Assembly (NCBI GenBank): GCA_023251135.1
Contig: JAHEZJ010000027.1
Span: 34,619 to 98,618 of the forward strand
From: Flavobacterium sp.
GTDB lineage: Bacteria > Bacteroidota > Bacteroidia > Flavobacteriales > Flavobacteriaceae
Direction of reading: 5' to 3'
DNA: 64,000 bases
A program made the position numbers and the translations under genes. Under the pieces are notes generated by a model that made no database searches, was not told where the DNA came from, and worked only from the letters and a program-made list of their open reading frames with translations. Below are positions 55,001-63,341 of the stretch, one piece after another (the stretch's first letter is position 1; each line of letters opens with the position of its first letter).

Positions 55001-55968
55001 TACCGTTTGGTTATAATGTAACCAATTTAGTAGCAGATTTTACGGTTTCTTCGGGAGCCGAGCTTTTCGTAGACGGAGTAAAACAATTGAATTCAAAAGT
55101 AGTTGCTTCAGATTACAGCAATAGCTTCCTGGTAACGGTAGTTTCAGAGAACAAACTTGCTCAAACGAACTATATGATAGATATTAATGCGAAAAATGCT
55201 CAGGCCAATATCATTAGCTATTCCGTAGCCAATCAGATTGGAACAAGTATCATTGATCCGGTTTTGAAAACCGTTAAGGTGGTGGTGAATAATAATGCCA
55301 ATTTAAGCGCTTTGGTGCCTGTTGTTCAGGTATCAGATTTCGCAACATTGCGCATTGGAACCTATATTCAAAATAGCGGGGCCACTCCCCTGAATTATAC
55401 CAAACCGGTAGTGTATAACGTGTTAGCGCAAAACAGAACTATTGAAAACTGGACTGTGACTTTAGAGATGGCCAAACCTGTAATTACACTTTCAGGTGAG
55501 GCTGCAGTTTCAATAGACAAAGGATGTGTATACAAAGATGCGGGTTATATGGCCAAAGACAACTTAAATACAGATATAACTGCGTCAGTAGTAGTATCGG
55601 GTAGTGTTGATGTAAATACTCCGGGGCAGTATGTAATTACCTATACGGTTAAAGATGCTTTACAAAATGAATCCAAAGTCACACGTACTGTAACGGTATC
55701 GTCCACCGCCTGTACGTTAGGAGTACCGGTTAATAAGATTGAAGGTTTTGTACTGTATCCAAATCCGGTTACCGAAGGAAAAGTGCACATAGAATCGGCA
55801 TCTGCCAGCGTTAAGAACATTTTGATCTCTGATATGTCCGGTAAAAAAGTATATTCCGTTACAACAGAAAAAACAGAAATCAATGTTTCAGGTTTATCAA
55901 GTGGTGTATACATCATTAAAGTAGAGCAAGACGGAAACACCGCTGTGCAAAAGCTGATTGTTAAATAA
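49093..55968 (+). CDS. Giant T9SS-secreted S8 subtilisin-like protein, copy 2
   Basis: A 2291-residue paralogue with the same domain order as copy 1: signal peptide, propeptide, S8 domain, P-domain-like sandwich, CARDB/CUB/GEVED/LamG modules, DUF5011 and T9SS type A sorting domain. The triad is intact: Asp246, His270 (SSHGAHVCGT, with a Cys where copies 1 and 3 have Ser or Ala) and Ser441. Copy-specific segments are the protease loop around GRQSNGLSVQQERVKAANED, the stretch HVANVKGNGLISGTSSFGPT where copies 1 and 3 agree with each other, a shortened loop ESVIDNDVDKKVYSH, and the LamG loop LLDISMILVSIHNNSDLS. Its C-terminal end is nearly the same as in copy 3. Confidence 0.92.
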   Translation: MRLKLLTLLMLVVALPLWSQKAADDDFTISVNGNKIMNTSNFKQQFKNKRSTAKQNPETEYRLVQFTKIPSVEEQEKLKSNGITLLSYLSNNAYYAEIAPEFYNKSNVPDNIRAMIAVDPKYKLDQRIANNAIPDYALEGNNGIKVVISYFKGVDDKLIEQDLAGLFLKDSKNDTTFNEIYAQASKEKLEEIAKFNWVQNIELVSPPVESNNKPGLTSHKANVLGSTIPGLGYGLTGKGVKVGIWDGNLEPHKDHTGRVINREYESNSSHGAHVCGTIGGAGLLDPKARGMAPEVQMYGWNFGRQSNGLSVQQERVKAANEDGIEITSNSFGEKLDSGYSTERYDSKDRGDDNVTVIYPYLLNIYSNGNAQNSNEGGFNTSTKNSKNALHVANVKGNGLISGTSSFGPTIDGRLVPQIAAVGSNVYSLDYGNSYYTTSGTSMATPGVTGTVALLYERYKNIYSTKPLASLMKALVTNTANDAGNPGPDYKYGFGNLNGLRAVRVLDNKMFYTESVSNGQHYEKEIIVPAGLVSLKVMLAYTDLPGTPGASSILVNDLDVKMVKDGVTTLPWLLIPLTPNLNAVRGIDNLNNIEQITLDHPAAGTYKIIVSGTRVPMGTQEFSVAYDYVAPDLTLTYPIGGEKINTDTTEYIRWEYEGEPKTFTLEYSVDGGMNYQLIAKDIPSAARNFEWKVPAGIVASAKVRVIAGSKVATSTEVFTIMTEPKSLVIAPSACGVSSYKMDWDPIAGAKYEVLKMNGYKFEVVATVTSPTYTFTLSAGDDNWFSVRSIDIATGLVSERVRAVNAEPVSGAVISAANLPFEENFNSRKASNYVFFKGTTGTVNYEYIDAAFLFGVKMGGSRDASASPWVASTSADAFANNTNFIKKVSFCDMDTSSLAGKALRLKFNLIWNSVGPINKNFFRLLVNGTPVKSVENIEVYGGTVLSGNTELIYDLSAYAGTIFSIAFESVIDNDVDKKVYSHVFIDNVFIFEATATDLKLTSLVPNTGLTATETVKIKVLNNSSVAVSNVPVSYQIDAGAEVVETIAGPINPLSEVSYDFVQKADFSTPKLYTVVGKVNYTGDALTANNSIQKNVSNIGSDILMGAVASVTTCAATFTDGGTRYGNYGDKLSQTITFKPDGAGKSLKVTFSAFNLERDYDYLYVYDGADALTPLLGVFTGNTLPPSLTSTAIGGELTFKFTSDRRTNELGWIADISCVVKSMVNDAAVTSITTPEALGKKTSTNDITIRVSNLGPNVLTNHPVFYQVNGGPKVTDVVPTIAAYETVSFTFATKADLSTVGATYTIKAGVDVPDDNVANNTFEKVVYHKNELPVHANTNGYAISRLKWNAVVNTSGITAYTDFKNIKIPVYAGTTYQPEVSITKTEMPIDKDKLSDTGVFTMIVIDLNGDGNLTDEFYAGTFWINTTQDYAPPAILSTTSTHYFRHNTTLAGGITIPVGTTPGEKLMRVLHMFHTASELYNVNLGPTIDGLTSSRDDFEVEEYTINVLPSTAVNASVERIWSPFKPGNAPVVVEASIRNYSATAISNLPVAYKVNGGTEAVENFAVSIAAGETADIIFTTKANLGVPGDYTIEVYTKLPGDVDPTNDGKSVTFSHAANYATNVVGTFDGVDDFIEINSTPALNLANNYTCELWVNQKQPSIYNRLLDISMILVSIHNNSDLSLYKENSLVISITTVTGPYVINTGLNSIKPNTWHHIAYSVSDTNQYKVYIDGVSVPFTSTGIAGATDFNSNYIAYIGSGGGLDTGLNGSIDEVRIWSGVRDQPTIAANTTTKYVGNEPGLLAYYSFSEGDKPFVFDSSPSDNTAVVTNADTNGMGEGKFWNVPALLQKVEFANQLSSNYDAATKTFSVLIKDGADVTTAIANYTLGMNSIAKIGGVTQVNGVTPNDFSNPVTLTVEGVGFNTGITQTYTVKLIRSLGNESKLLLYDFKMVSNPGLAKEINTDIAGNNVTKTVPFGYNVTNLVADFTVSSGAELFVDGVKQLNSKVVASDYSNSFLVTVVSENKLAQTNYMIDINAKNAQANIISYSVANQIGTSIIDPVLKTVKVVVNNNANLSALVPVVQVSDFATLRIGTYIQNSGATPLNYTKPVVYNVLAQNRTIENWTVTLEMAKPVITLSGEAAVSIDKGCVYKDAGYMAKDNLNTDITASVVVSGSVDVNTPGQYVITYTVKDALQNESKVTRTVTVSSTACTLGVPVNKIEGFVLYPNPVTEGKVHIESASASVKNILISDMSGKKVYSVTTEKTEINVSGLSSGVYIIKVEQDGNTAVQKLIVK

Positions 55969-56013
55969 ACATCCATTTTGTTATGGAAGTAGTCTTTCAT
56001 AAATTATAATAAC

Positions 56014-56044
56014 AACCCGACAGGTTTTCAAAATCTGTCGGGTT
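56014..56044 (+). terminator. Palindrome family copy 5, terminator of S8 copy 2
   Basis: Arms AACCCGACAGGTTTT and AAAATCTGTCGGGTT (one mismatch in the stem), then TTTT, 46 bases behind the stop. Confidence 0.8.
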
Positions 56045-56058
56045 TTTTATAGAAAAAC

Positions 56059-56098
56059 AAAAAGAGGAAATCTCATAACACGAAGACTTCCTCTTTTT
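56059..56098 (+). terminator. Second hairpin behind S8 copy 2
   Basis: AAAAAGAGGAA pairs with TTCCTCTTTTT; same position as 48815-48854, with a less perfect inner stem. The remaining gap to 56335 is the leader of copy 3. Confidence 0.7.
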
Positions 56099-56278
56099 TT
56101 GTTTTCAACTTTTAGATTGCGTAGCAAATCGCAAGTAAAAAAAAAGTTTAAAGCGAAATTTTAATTTTTCTGGTAGAGTTCGTAAAATAAAATCGGTTAG
56201 GTTGCATATTTTTTGGTTGAAACGCTATTGTGTTGCGTTTTTGGTAAAATTAATGTAAATAAAATTTGTATATTTTTA

Positions 56279-56296
56279 TTTAATTTGTAGGTTTAC
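56279..56296 (+). promoter_or_regulatory. Conserved leader/promoter block of S8 copy 3
   Basis: TTTAATTTGTAGGTTTACT-type block 40 bases ahead of ATG 56336, equal to copies 1 and 2. Confidence 0.45.
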
Positions 56297-56335
56297 TCTG
56301 TAAAAACTAATTTATTAACCAAAATCAATTAAGCG

Positions 56336-59300
56336 ATGAGATTAAAATTACTTGCACTATTGGTCTTATTAGTGGCGCTGCCATTATGGTCACAAAAGAC
56401 GACTGACAATGATTTTGCCATTTCCTTAAATGGAAATAAAATCACGACCACTTCCGATTTTAAACAGCAGTTTAAAAATAAAAAGAGTACAGCCAAACAA
56501 AATCCTGAAACAGAGTACAGCTTATTACAGTTTACCAAAATTCCCTCTTTAGAAGAGCAGGAAAAGTTAAAATCGAAAGGAATAACCTTATTGAGTTATT
56601 TATCCAACAATGCTTATTATGTCGAAATTGCTCCGGAATTTTATAATAAGAACAATGTTTCAGACAATATAAGAGCTGTGGTTGCCGTAGATCCAAAATA
56701 CAAACTGGATCAAAGGATTGCAAACAATGCGATCCCGGATTATGCTTTAATAGCGAATAACGGAATTAAAGCTGTCATCAGTTATTTTAAAGGGGTTGAT
56801 GACAAACGTATTGAGCGGGATCTGGCAGGCTTGTTTTTAAAAAACACCAAAAACAAGGCCTTCTTTAATGAAATCTATGTTCAGACTTCTAAAGAGAAAC
56901 TCGAACAAATAGCAAAATTCAATTGGGTACAAAATATCGAATTGGCCGCGCCTCCGGTAGAAAGTAACAATAAGCTGGGAGTAACTTCGCATAAGGCAAA
57001 TGTTTTGGGATCTACAATTCCGGGCTTGGGTTACGGACTAACGGGTAAAGGCGTAAAAGTAGGTATTTGGGATGGTAACCTCGAACCACATAAAGACCAC
57101 ACTGGAAGAGTGATTAACAGAGAGTATGAATCAAATTCGTCTCATGGAGCTCACGTTGCGGGAACCATTGGTGGTGCCGGTTTATTAGATCCTAAGGCGA
57201 GAGGAATGGCTCCTGAAGTACAAATGTACGGTTGGAATTTTAATCTGGGGTCTAATGGTTTGAGTGTGCCGGAGGAACGAGTGAAAGCTGCAAATGAGGA
57301 TGGTATTGAGATAACCTCAAACTCGTTCGGACCAGGTTTATTGAAAGGTTATAATACATTCAGATACAATAGTGACGATCGTGGAGAAGATTATGTTACG
57401 GTAAAATTTCCTCATTTATTGTCCATTTATGCAAACGGAAATTCTCAAGAGGCATACCCGGAGGGTGGGGGATTTACTACAGGAACTAATAATCCAAAAA
57501 ACGCATTGCTTGTGGCGGCTAATAATCCGGATGATTTAATTAGTAGTTATAGTAGTTTCGGACCAACGATTGACGGTCGTCTGATACCTCAGATTGCTGC
57601 TGTAGGAACGGATGTTTATTCATTGGACTATAATAATTCGTATCAAACCTTGAGCGGTACTTCTATGGCTACTCCGGGAACTACAGGTACAGTAGCTTTA
57701 CTTTATGAAAGATATAAGAACATTTATGATACAAAACCACTGGCTTCTTTAATGAAAGCTTTGGTAACTGGTACAGCCAATGATGCCGGTAATCCCGGAC
57801 CGGATTATAAGTATGGTTTTGGTAATTTAAATGGTCTTAGAGCGGTTAGAGTTTTAGACAATAAAATGTTTTATACGGAGAGCGTATCCAACGGACAAAG
57901 CTATGAGAAAGAAATAGTGGTACCGGCTGGATTAGTAAGCTTAAAAGTGATGCTTGCTTATACCGATGTACAAGGAACACCGGGATCACCTTCTATTTTA
58001 ATAAACGATTTAGATGTAAAAATGGTAAAGGATGGTGTAACCACTTTACCATGGGTATTAAACCCATTAACACCAAATGTGAATGCCGTTCGGGGAGTTG
58101 ACAACCTGAACAACATCGAACAAATTACTTTAGACCATCCTGCAGCGGGAACATACAAAATTATCGTTAGCGGTACCAGGGTGCCTATCGGTACGCAGGA
58201 ATTCTCAGTAGTATACGATTATGTAGCTCCCGACTTAGCTTTGACGTATCCGATAGGAGGAGAAAAAATAAATACCGATACCACAGAATACATTCGTTGG
58301 GAGTATGAAGGAGAACCCAAAACGTTTACACTTGAATACTCTGTTGATGGGGGGATTAACTATAAGGTAATCGCCAAAGATATTCCGTCGGCGGCGAGAA
58401 ATTTTGAGTGGAAAGTTCCTGCCGGAATTGTAGCCAGTGCAAAAGTAAGAGTAATTGCCGGCAGTAAAGTAGCTACATCAACAGAGGTATTTACGATTAT
58501 GACCGAGCCTAAAAACTTAGTGATAGCACCTTCAGCCTGTGGGGTTTCGTCTTATAAAATGGATTGGGATCCTATCGTAGGAGCAAAATATGAAGTTTTA
58601 AAAATGAACGGTTATAAGTTTGATGTTGTAGCAACAGTAACCAGTCCGACTTATACTTTTACACTTTCCGCCGGAGATGATAACTGGTTTTCAGTAAGAA
58701 GCATCGATATTGCAACAGGGCTTGTTTCTGAGCGGGTAAGAGCGGTAAACGCAGGACCTGTTTCCGAAGCTGTTGTTAGCGCAGTGACGCTTCCTTTTGA
58801 AGAAAATTTTAATTCCAAAAAAGCAAATAATTATGTGTTTTCTAAAGGCACAGCCGGTACTATAAATTACGAGTATATTAATACTCGTTTTGTATACGGA
58901 GTACAAATGGCCGGATCCGAAGATGTACCTGCTTCACCATGGGTAGCCAGTACATCGGCAGATGCTTTTACCAATAATCCGGATTTTATTAAAAAAGTGT
59001 CTTTCTGTGATGTAAACGCCTCAAGTATGGCTGGAAAAACGCTTGGTTTGAAATTTAATTTAATTTGGAATAGTACGGGACCAGAAAACAAAAATTTTTT
59101 CAGACTGCTTGTAAATGGTATACCCGTTAAGAGTGCTGAAGATGTTGGTGTTTATGGAGGAACTGTCTTAAGAGGAAATACCGAATTGACCTACGACTTA
59201 TCGGCATATGCCGGGACTACCTTTAGTATCGCTTTTGAATCGGTTATTGACAATGATGTAATAGTAAGTGAAAGTCAAGGTCCACTATACAGTAATGTTT

Positions 59301-62300
59301 TTATTGATAACGTTTCCATTTTTGAAGCGACGGCAACCGATTTGAAATTGACTTCATTGGTTCCCAATACAGGACTTACAGCCGCTGAAACGGTAAAAAT
59401 AAAAGTATTCAACAATTCTCCTGTAGCGATTAGTAATGTTCCGGTATCGTATCAAATTGACGCAGGAGCAGAAGTAGTTGAAACTATCGCAGGACCTATC
59501 AATCCTTTAAGCGAGGTAGCTTACGACTTTGTGCAAAAAGCAGATTTTTCAACCCCTAAATTGTATACCGTGGTTGGAAAAGTAAATTATACAGGGGATG
59601 CGGTTACAGCCAACAATTCCATTCAGAAAAGGGTAAGCAATATCGGATCTGATATCTTGATGGGCTCCGTTGAATCAGTAACTACTTGTGCAGCAACATT
59701 TACAGATGGCGGTACACGTTATGAAAATTATGAAGAGAGAATTGTGATACAACTTATAACTTTTAAACCTGCAATAGCTGGAAACATTTTAAAAGTGACT
59801 TTTTCTGCTTTTAATTTAGATCAGGCTTCTGCTTCTCTGATTATTTATAATGGGGATGATACTTCAGTTTTATTAGGTTCCTTTACAGGGAATACCCTAC
59901 CACCATCCTTAATTTCAACAGCCGAAGGAGGAGAATTGACTTTTGCTTTCCTTTCAACTGGCGAAGGTGCAACCGAATTGGGATGGATTGCGGATATTAG
60001 CTGTGTTGCAAAATCTATGGTAAATGATGCAGCGGTAACTTCTATTAAAACACCTGAAGTTTTAGGAAAAAAGACCAGTACAAACGATATAACCATCAGA
60101 GTAAAGAATTTCGGATCAACCGATGTGACGAATCTTCCTGTATTTTATCAGGTAAATGGCGGACCAAAAGTAACAGATGTAGTTCCTGTGATAGAAGCTA
60201 ATGGAAAACTATATTTCACTTTTGCTACAAAAGCTGATTTATCAACTGTAGGAGCTACTTACACCATTAAAGTCGGGATTGATTTAGCGGATGATAACCC
60301 TGCTAATAATACCTTTGAAAAAGTGGTATACCATAAAAATGAATTACCGGTTCACACCAATACAGATGGGTATGCAATTTCTCGCCTGAAATGGGATGCT
60401 GTGGTCAATACTTCCGGAATTACGGCCTATTCTGATTTTAAAAATATAAAAATACCGGTTTATGCGGGTACTACTTATCAGCCTGAAGTATCAATTACGA
60501 GATTGGGAGCTCCTATTCCGAACAAAAGATACTCATCGGGTGATGACGAAGGAGTGTTTACTATGATTGTCATCGATTTAAATGGTAATGGAAATTTAAC
60601 AGATGAATTTTATGCAGGTACTTTTTGGGTAAATACTACGTTAACTTCTCCAGCACCTGCCATTCAATCTACAACAAGTACCCATTATTTCGAACAGAAT
60701 TCTTCCACTCGTGAAAAAGGTTTAACGATTCCTGTTAATACAACCTCAGGCGAAAAATTAATGCGTGTCATTCACATGTTTCGTTCACCTTCTGAAGGTT
60801 ATCATGTTAATCTTGGACCAACTACTGACGGATTAACAAGTTCACGAGACGATTTTGAAGTAGAAGAGTATACTATTAATGTATTGCCATTTTCAGCTGC
60901 TGATGCAAGTGTGGAAAGTATTTTGACACCTGTTAAACCAGGTAATGCACCAGTGGAAGTTACTGCTTTAATTCGTAATTATTCCGCTTCAGCCATTTCT
61001 AATTTCCCGGTGGCTTATAGAGTTAATGGAGGTAAAGAGGTAGTGGAGAATGTTGCGCTATCAATTAAAAAAGGGGAAAATGCTGATTTTACCTTCACAA
61101 CAAAGGCTGATTTAGGAGCTCCCGGCGATTATACTATTGAAGTTTACACCAAGCTGCCTGCAGATGTAGATTCAGCAAATGATTCTAAGTCAGTAACACT
61201 TTCGCATGCTTCGAATTCGACTAATGTTACAGGGACTTTTGATGGCGTAGACGACTTTATTAAAATAAATAGTACACCAGCGTTGAATCTTACGAACAAT
61301 TATACCTATGAGCTTTGGGTTAATCAAAAGAAGCCTTCTATTTTTGGTAGACTTTTAGATAAGGGAAAAGTAATTGTATTTGTACATAATAATAATGAGT
61401 TGTCAGCTTATAAGGAAAATAGTTTGGTCATTTTTATTAAAACAGCTAAAGACTCTTATGTAATTAATACTGGTTTAAATTCGATCAAACAAAATACTTG
61501 GCATCATATTGCGTATACGGTAAGTGATACTAATGAATACAAAGTTTATATTGACGGAGTTTCAGTTCCTTTTACGACTAAAGGTATTGCCGAGGCAGCA
61601 GATTCAAATTCTGATGCGGTTGCTTATATAGGTAATAACTGGGCATTGGCTCGTGGTTTAAATGGTAGTATTGATGAAGTTCGTATTTGGTCGGGAGTTC
61701 GCGATCAGGCAACAATTGCAGCCAATACAACCACTAAATATGTTGGAAACGAGGTTGGATTATTGGCGTATTACAGCCTCTCAGAAGGCGACAAGCCGTT
61801 TGTCTTTGATAGTTCACCAAGTGATAACACGGCTGTTGTAACCAATGCCGATACCAATGGCATGGGCGAGGAGAAATTCTGGAATGTACCGGTGCTATTG
61901 CAAAAAGTAGAGTTTGTGAACCAACAGGCATCGAGTTACGATGCAGCGACCAAAACGTTTTCGGTATATCTAAACAACGGAGTAGATCTAACAACTGCTA
62001 TAGCCAATTATACCTTGGGAATGAATAGTATTGTAAAAATAGGCGGTGTTACACAAGTAAATGGAGTAACGCCAAACGATTTTAGTAATCCGGTTACTTT
62101 AACTGTTGAAGGTGTTGGTTTTAATACCGGAATTACTCAAACCTATACGGTGAAAGTAAGTAGAAGTTTAGGTAATGAAAGTAAATTGCTTTCTTATGAT
62201 TTTAAAACCGCTTCAAATCCTGGTTTGACAAAAGAAATCAATACTGATATTGCGGGGAACAATGTAACCAAAACAGTACCGTTTGGTTATAATGTAACCA

Positions 62301-63241
62301 ATTTAGTAGCAGACTTTACGGTATCTCCGGGAGCCGAACTTTTCGTAGACGGAGTAAAACAAATGAATTCAAAAGTAACAGCTTCAGATTACAGCAATAG
62401 CTTCGTGGTAACGGTAGTTGGAGAGAACAAACTTCAAACGAACTATACAGTAGATATAAATGCGAAAAATTCTCAGGCCAGTATTCTTAGTTATTCCGTA
62501 GCCAATCAAATTGGGAAAAGTACGATTGATCCGGTTTTGAAAACCGTTAAGGTTGTAGTGAATAATAATGCCAATTTAAGCGCCCTGGTACCTGTTGTCC
62601 AGGTGTCGGATTTCGCCACATTGCGTATCGGAACCTATATTCAGAATAGTGGAGTAACTCCCCTGAATTATACCAAACCGGTTGTGTATAACGTCTTAGC
62701 GCAAAACAGAGCTATTGAAAACTGGACTGTCACTATAGAAGCGGCCAAACCAGTAATTACACTTTCGGGTGAGGCTGCAGTATCCATAGACAAAGGATGT
62801 GTATACAAAGATGCCGGTTATACGGCCAAAGACAACTTAAATACAGATATAACGACATCGGTAGTAGTATCAGGTACTGTTGATGTAAACAGTCCGGGGC
62901 AGTATGTAATTACCTATACGGTTAAAGATGCTGCTCAAAATGAATCCAAAATAACGCGTACTGTAACGGTATCGTCCACCGCCTGTACGTTAGGAGTACC
63001 GGTTAATGTGATAGAAGGTTTTGTAATGTATCCAAATCCGGTTACCGAAGGAAAATTGCATATAGAATCGGCATCTGCTAGCGTTAAGAACATTTTGATC
63101 TCTGATATGTCCGGTAAAAAAGTATATTCCGTTAAAACAGAGAAAACAGAAATCAATGTTTCAGGTTTACCAAGTGGTGTATACATCATTAAAGTAGAGC
63201 AGGACGGAAACACCACTGTGCAAAAACTGATAATTAAATAA
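56336..63241 (+). CDS. Giant T9SS-secreted S8 subtilisin-like protein, copy 3
   Basis: A 2301-residue paralogue with the same domain order. The triad is intact: Asp246, His270 (SSHGAHVAGT) and Ser443 (SGTSMATP), shifted by a two-residue insertion in the loop YPEGGGFTTGTNNPKN. It is the most divergent copy in the protease loop NLGSNGLSVPEERVK, in the CUB domain (YENYEERIVIQLITF and LDQASASLIIYNGDD replace the usual acidic YDYLYVY-type core), and in the GEVED domain, which has extra residues and DLNGNGNLTDE where copies 1 and 2 have DLNGDGNLTDE. The last 70 residues form a type A sorting domain as in the others. Confidence 0.92.
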   Translation: MRLKLLALLVLLVALPLWSQKTTDNDFAISLNGNKITTTSDFKQQFKNKKSTAKQNPETEYSLLQFTKIPSLEEQEKLKSKGITLLSYLSNNAYYVEIAPEFYNKNNVSDNIRAVVAVDPKYKLDQRIANNAIPDYALIANNGIKAVISYFKGVDDKRIERDLAGLFLKNTKNKAFFNEIYVQTSKEKLEQIAKFNWVQNIELAAPPVESNNKLGVTSHKANVLGSTIPGLGYGLTGKGVKVGIWDGNLEPHKDHTGRVINREYESNSSHGAHVAGTIGGAGLLDPKARGMAPEVQMYGWNFNLGSNGLSVPEERVKAANEDGIEITSNSFGPGLLKGYNTFRYNSDDRGEDYVTVKFPHLLSIYANGNSQEAYPEGGGFTTGTNNPKNALLVAANNPDDLISSYSSFGPTIDGRLIPQIAAVGTDVYSLDYNNSYQTLSGTSMATPGTTGTVALLYERYKNIYDTKPLASLMKALVTGTANDAGNPGPDYKYGFGNLNGLRAVRVLDNKMFYTESVSNGQSYEKEIVVPAGLVSLKVMLAYTDVQGTPGSPSILINDLDVKMVKDGVTTLPWVLNPLTPNVNAVRGVDNLNNIEQITLDHPAAGTYKIIVSGTRVPIGTQEFSVVYDYVAPDLALTYPIGGEKINTDTTEYIRWEYEGEPKTFTLEYSVDGGINYKVIAKDIPSAARNFEWKVPAGIVASAKVRVIAGSKVATSTEVFTIMTEPKNLVIAPSACGVSSYKMDWDPIVGAKYEVLKMNGYKFDVVATVTSPTYTFTLSAGDDNWFSVRSIDIATGLVSERVRAVNAGPVSEAVVSAVTLPFEENFNSKKANNYVFSKGTAGTINYEYINTRFVYGVQMAGSEDVPASPWVASTSADAFTNNPDFIKKVSFCDVNASSMAGKTLGLKFNLIWNSTGPENKNFFRLLVNGIPVKSAEDVGVYGGTVLRGNTELTYDLSAYAGTTFSIAFESVIDNDVIVSESQGPLYSNVFIDNVSIFEATATDLKLTSLVPNTGLTAAETVKIKVFNNSPVAISNVPVSYQIDAGAEVVETIAGPINPLSEVAYDFVQKADFSTPKLYTVVGKVNYTGDAVTANNSIQKRVSNIGSDILMGSVESVTTCAATFTDGGTRYENYEERIVIQLITFKPAIAGNILKVTFSAFNLDQASASLIIYNGDDTSVLLGSFTGNTLPPSLISTAEGGELTFAFLSTGEGATELGWIADISCVAKSMVNDAAVTSIKTPEVLGKKTSTNDITIRVKNFGSTDVTNLPVFYQVNGGPKVTDVVPVIEANGKLYFTFATKADLSTVGATYTIKVGIDLADDNPANNTFEKVVYHKNELPVHTNTDGYAISRLKWDAVVNTSGITAYSDFKNIKIPVYAGTTYQPEVSITRLGAPIPNKRYSSGDDEGVFTMIVIDLNGNGNLTDEFYAGTFWVNTTLTSPAPAIQSTTSTHYFEQNSSTREKGLTIPVNTTSGEKLMRVIHMFRSPSEGYHVNLGPTTDGLTSSRDDFEVEEYTINVLPFSAADASVESILTPVKPGNAPVEVTALIRNYSASAISNFPVAYRVNGGKEVVENVALSIKKGENADFTFTTKADLGAPGDYTIEVYTKLPADVDSANDSKSVTLSHASNSTNVTGTFDGVDDFIKINSTPALNLTNNYTYELWVNQKKPSIFGRLLDKGKVIVFVHNNNELSAYKENSLVIFIKTAKDSYVINTGLNSIKQNTWHHIAYTVSDTNEYKVYIDGVSVPFTTKGIAEAADSNSDAVAYIGNNWALARGLNGSIDEVRIWSGVRDQATIAANTTTKYVGNEVGLLAYYSLSEGDKPFVFDSSPSDNTAVVTNADTNGMGEEKFWNVPVLLQKVEFVNQQASSYDAATKTFSVYLNNGVDLTTAIANYTLGMNSIVKIGGVTQVNGVTPNDFSNPVTLTVEGVGFNTGITQTYTVKVSRSLGNESKLLSYDFKTASNPGLTKEINTDIAGNNVTKTVPFGYNVTNLVADFTVSPGAELFVDGVKQMNSKVTASDYSNSFVVTVVGENKLQTNYTVDINAKNSQASILSYSVANQIGKSTIDPVLKTVKVVVNNNANLSALVPVVQVSDFATLRIGTYIQNSGVTPLNYTKPVVYNVLAQNRAIENWTVTIEAAKPVITLSGEAAVSIDKGCVYKDAGYTAKDNLNTDITTSVVVSGTVDVNSPGQYVITYTVKDAAQNESKITRTVTVSSTACTLGVPVNVIEGFVMYPNPVTEGKLHIESASASVKNILISDMSGKKVYSVKTEKTEINVSGLPSGVYIIKVEQDGNTTVQKLIIK

Positions 63242-63310
63242 GCATTAATCAATAGATAACGGTTGCAGAGCCGTTTCGACAGGAAGTTATTCTTCCATAA
63301 TGACAACAAC

Positions 63311-63341
63311 AACCCGACAGGTTTCCAAAACCTGTCGGGTT
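63311..63341 (+). terminator. Palindrome family copy 6, terminator of S8 copy 3
   Basis: AACCCGACAGGTTT, then CC, then AAAACCTGTCGGGTT, followed by TATTTTT, 70 bases behind the stop. Confidence 0.8.

Larger units (their letters stand above)
41766..63341 (+). repeat. Tandem triplication of a 7.25-kb leader-gene-terminator unit
   Basis: Three consecutive units share a leader (TTAATTTGTAGGTTTACT), a gene for a protein of about 2,300 residues and a palindromic terminator. The start-to-start periods are 7,269 and 7,243 bases. The first two units also share the whole intergenic region behind the gene, including a second hairpin; after the third gene only the palindrome recurs. The repeat therefore arose by duplication of whole transcription units. 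Confidence 0.9.

Noticed and set aside
41824-63241. Long antisense open frames inside the S8 genes
   Set aside because: They recur at equal places in all copies only because the sense sequence is conserved; composition is that of shadow frames.
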